Of a stretch of DNA of 5,415 bases, positions 4,528-5,415 are shown one piece after another. The DNA is taken from contig DNJC01000059.1 in assembly GCA_003490025.1 (NCBI GenBank), positions 1-5,415 of the forward strand, written 5' to 3'. A model generated the notes under the pieces. The model ran no database searches, had not been told where the DNA came from, and saw only the letters and a list, made by a program, of their open reading frames with translations. This stretch comes from Geobacter sp. (lineage in GTDB: Bacteria; Desulfobacterota; Desulfuromonadia; Geobacterales; Geobacteraceae). Position 1 is the stretch's first letter, and every line of letters begins with the position of its first letter. The position numbers and the translations under genes were made by a program.

Positions 4528-5415
4528 CTATTTCAACTCGGGCGACTTGATCTCGTGCTCGGGCCTGAACGGGAGCTTCTTCGAGCCGCGGTTGGTGGTG
4601 TACTTGGAAAGCTCCAGATCGACATGCTCCGGCACCCGCTCCCCTGCCTTGGCAAGAAGCTGCCGCAGTTGCACTTCGGCGTTCATCGCGTACCTTGCCG
4701 CGTCGTCCAAGACGCGCATCGCCTCTTTCGGGTTGTGGAACCCGGTCGAGTTCTCGGCGCCGACGAACACGATCCGGTAGAAGGCCTGCTCGTAGTTCTC
4801 CCTCGCCTGGGCGTAGAGGCCGTTGTCGATCTGCTTGCCGGCAGCCCTCGCCTTGTTCGCCATCTCGAAGAGCTTCGCGTCGGCGGCTGTCTGGTAACCG
4901 GTCTTCAGGTAGGTGACCATGGTGGTGTCCTGGATGCGGATGACGTTTTCGCGGAGTTGCTGCGGACTTTCGCTATGGCACCCGGCGCAGGCGGACATGG
5001 TTCCCTTGAGCGGGCTCATGATCCTGTGGTCGGAGAGCTGCTGGCCGTTCTCGATCATCTGCGGCATGTGGCAGTCGGCGCAGGTGACACCGTTGGCCCA
5101 GTGCGGGCTGTTGTTCGAGAACAGCTCGTACTCGGGATGACGGATGAACCCGAGCTTGAAGCCGGTGACACTCTGGGTCCACTCCAGGTTGGCGGGTGAA
5201 CTCTTGATCTGCTTGATGATGTTCTCGATGGTGATGCTGCCGACCCTGCTACCCGACCAGGGGAAGAACACGTCGGTCGAGTGCATCTCCTTGTCCTTGG
5301 GAATGACATAGGTCACGTGGCACTGCGCGCAGACCAGCGTCCGCTTCTCCTGTGGGCCGAGTTTCGACTCGTCGACGCCGATCTCCTTCAGCGCCTTCCC
5401 CAGGGTGAAGTCGCG
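4528..5415 (-). CDS. nrfA: Ammonia-forming cytochrome c nitrite reductase, C-terminal part
   Basis: This gene runs off the right edge. The 295 C-terminal residues are here, including the last three of the five NrfA hemes: CAQCH, CADCH and CAGCH at fragment residues 29-33, 112-116 and 143-147. NrfA reduces nitrite to ammonium in the periplasm, usually receiving electrons from NrfH. Visible active-site residues are the tyrosine in CHVTY (Y36) and the histidine in HPEYE (H93). H130 (SDHRI) and H227 (GFHNP) fit conserved distal heme ligands. The lysine-ligated heme and catalytic arginine would lie outside the window. From CAQCH to the C-terminus the length is about that of E. coli NrfA, so this end is intact. 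The residues that bind calcium in E. coli are replaced: Glu by T35, Lys by F90, Gln by R92. This matches the calcium-free, arginine-bearing type known from Geobacter lovleyi. Coding reaches base 5415 with no stop; the GTG at 5316 is internal. Confidence 0.94.
   Translation of the reverse strand, partial: RDFTLGKALKEIGVDESKLGPQEKRTLVCAQCHVTYVIPKDKEMHSTDVFFPWSGSRVGSITIENIIKQIKSSPANLEWTQSVTGFKLGFIRHPEYELFSNNSPHWANGVTCADCHMPQMIENGQQLSDHRIMSPLKGTMSACAGCHSESPQQLRENVIRIQDTTMVTYLKTGYQTAADAKLFEMANKARAAGKQIDNGLYAQARENYEQAFYRIVFVGAENSTGFHNPKEAMRVLDDAARYAMNAEVQLRQLLAKAGERVPEHVDLELSKYTTNRGSKKLPFRPEHEIKSPELK

Noticed and set aside
3707..4780. 357-codon open frame on the plus strand opposite the methyltransferase and the end of nrfA
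   Set aside because: It is antisense to two well-supported genes and runs through their gap. Its long reach comes from GC-rich codon bias on the other strand, and it has no recognisable domain.
4555..5199. 214-codon plus-strand open frame opposite nrfA
   Set aside because: It is a mirror of the heme-motif coding strand, with low-complexity G/V/L/R-rich composition and no ribosome site.

Overview
The window looks like chromosomal DNA of a Geobacteraceae-type deltaproteobacterium (Desulfuromonadia; Geobacter, Citrifermentans or Geomonas-like). The evidence is a respiratory multiheme nitrite reductase of the arginine-substituted type known from Geobacter lovleyi, a second, very small membrane-anchored c-type cytochrome, and GC-rich palindromic intergenic repeats. 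The genus assignment is an inference from family knowledge; no search was run.

Layout. Bases 1-2000 carry two plus-strand genes: a two-helix membrane protein of unknown function (177-902) and a double-hotdog acyl-CoA thioesterase-like protein (1212-2000). Both are near 50% GC by hand count of sample rows. The membrane-protein gene is bracketed by two palindromic, REP-like elements (38-104 and 986-1053). Both have GGGACGT...ACGTCCC arms, and both sit beside short degenerate direct repeats. Bases 2098-5415 carry four minus-strand genes at clearly higher GC (about 60-70% in sampled rows of the methyltransferase). In transcription order they are nrfA (C-terminal 295 residues, running off the right edge), a SAM-dependent O-methyltransferase-like protein, a three-helix membrane protein with a DUF1499 domain, and a 90-residue diheme cytochrome. 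The two blocks converge at about 2000-2098.

How the genes may work together. NrfA is the periplasmic ammonia-forming cytochrome c nitrite reductase (nitrite to ammonium, six electrons). Its usual quinol-oxidising partner NrfH would lie outside the window, to the right. The tiny diheme cytochrome is on the same strand 2.2 kb downstream and could be an electron carrier, but nothing in the sequence proves it serves NrfA. The methyltransferase and DUF1499 protein have no obvious nitrite role. The gaps between these genes (104, 202 and 99 bp) hold a candidate promoter, repeats and a G-quadruplex-type motif, so they need not be one operon.

Most notable points: the replaced calcium-site residues in NrfA, the two related palindromes around the unknown membrane gene, the five-tract G-quadruplex motif just upstream of the diheme cytochrome, and the minimal cytochrome with exactly two spare histidines for two hemes. 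I see no convincing new defence system, CRISPR array, RNA gene or intact mobile element.
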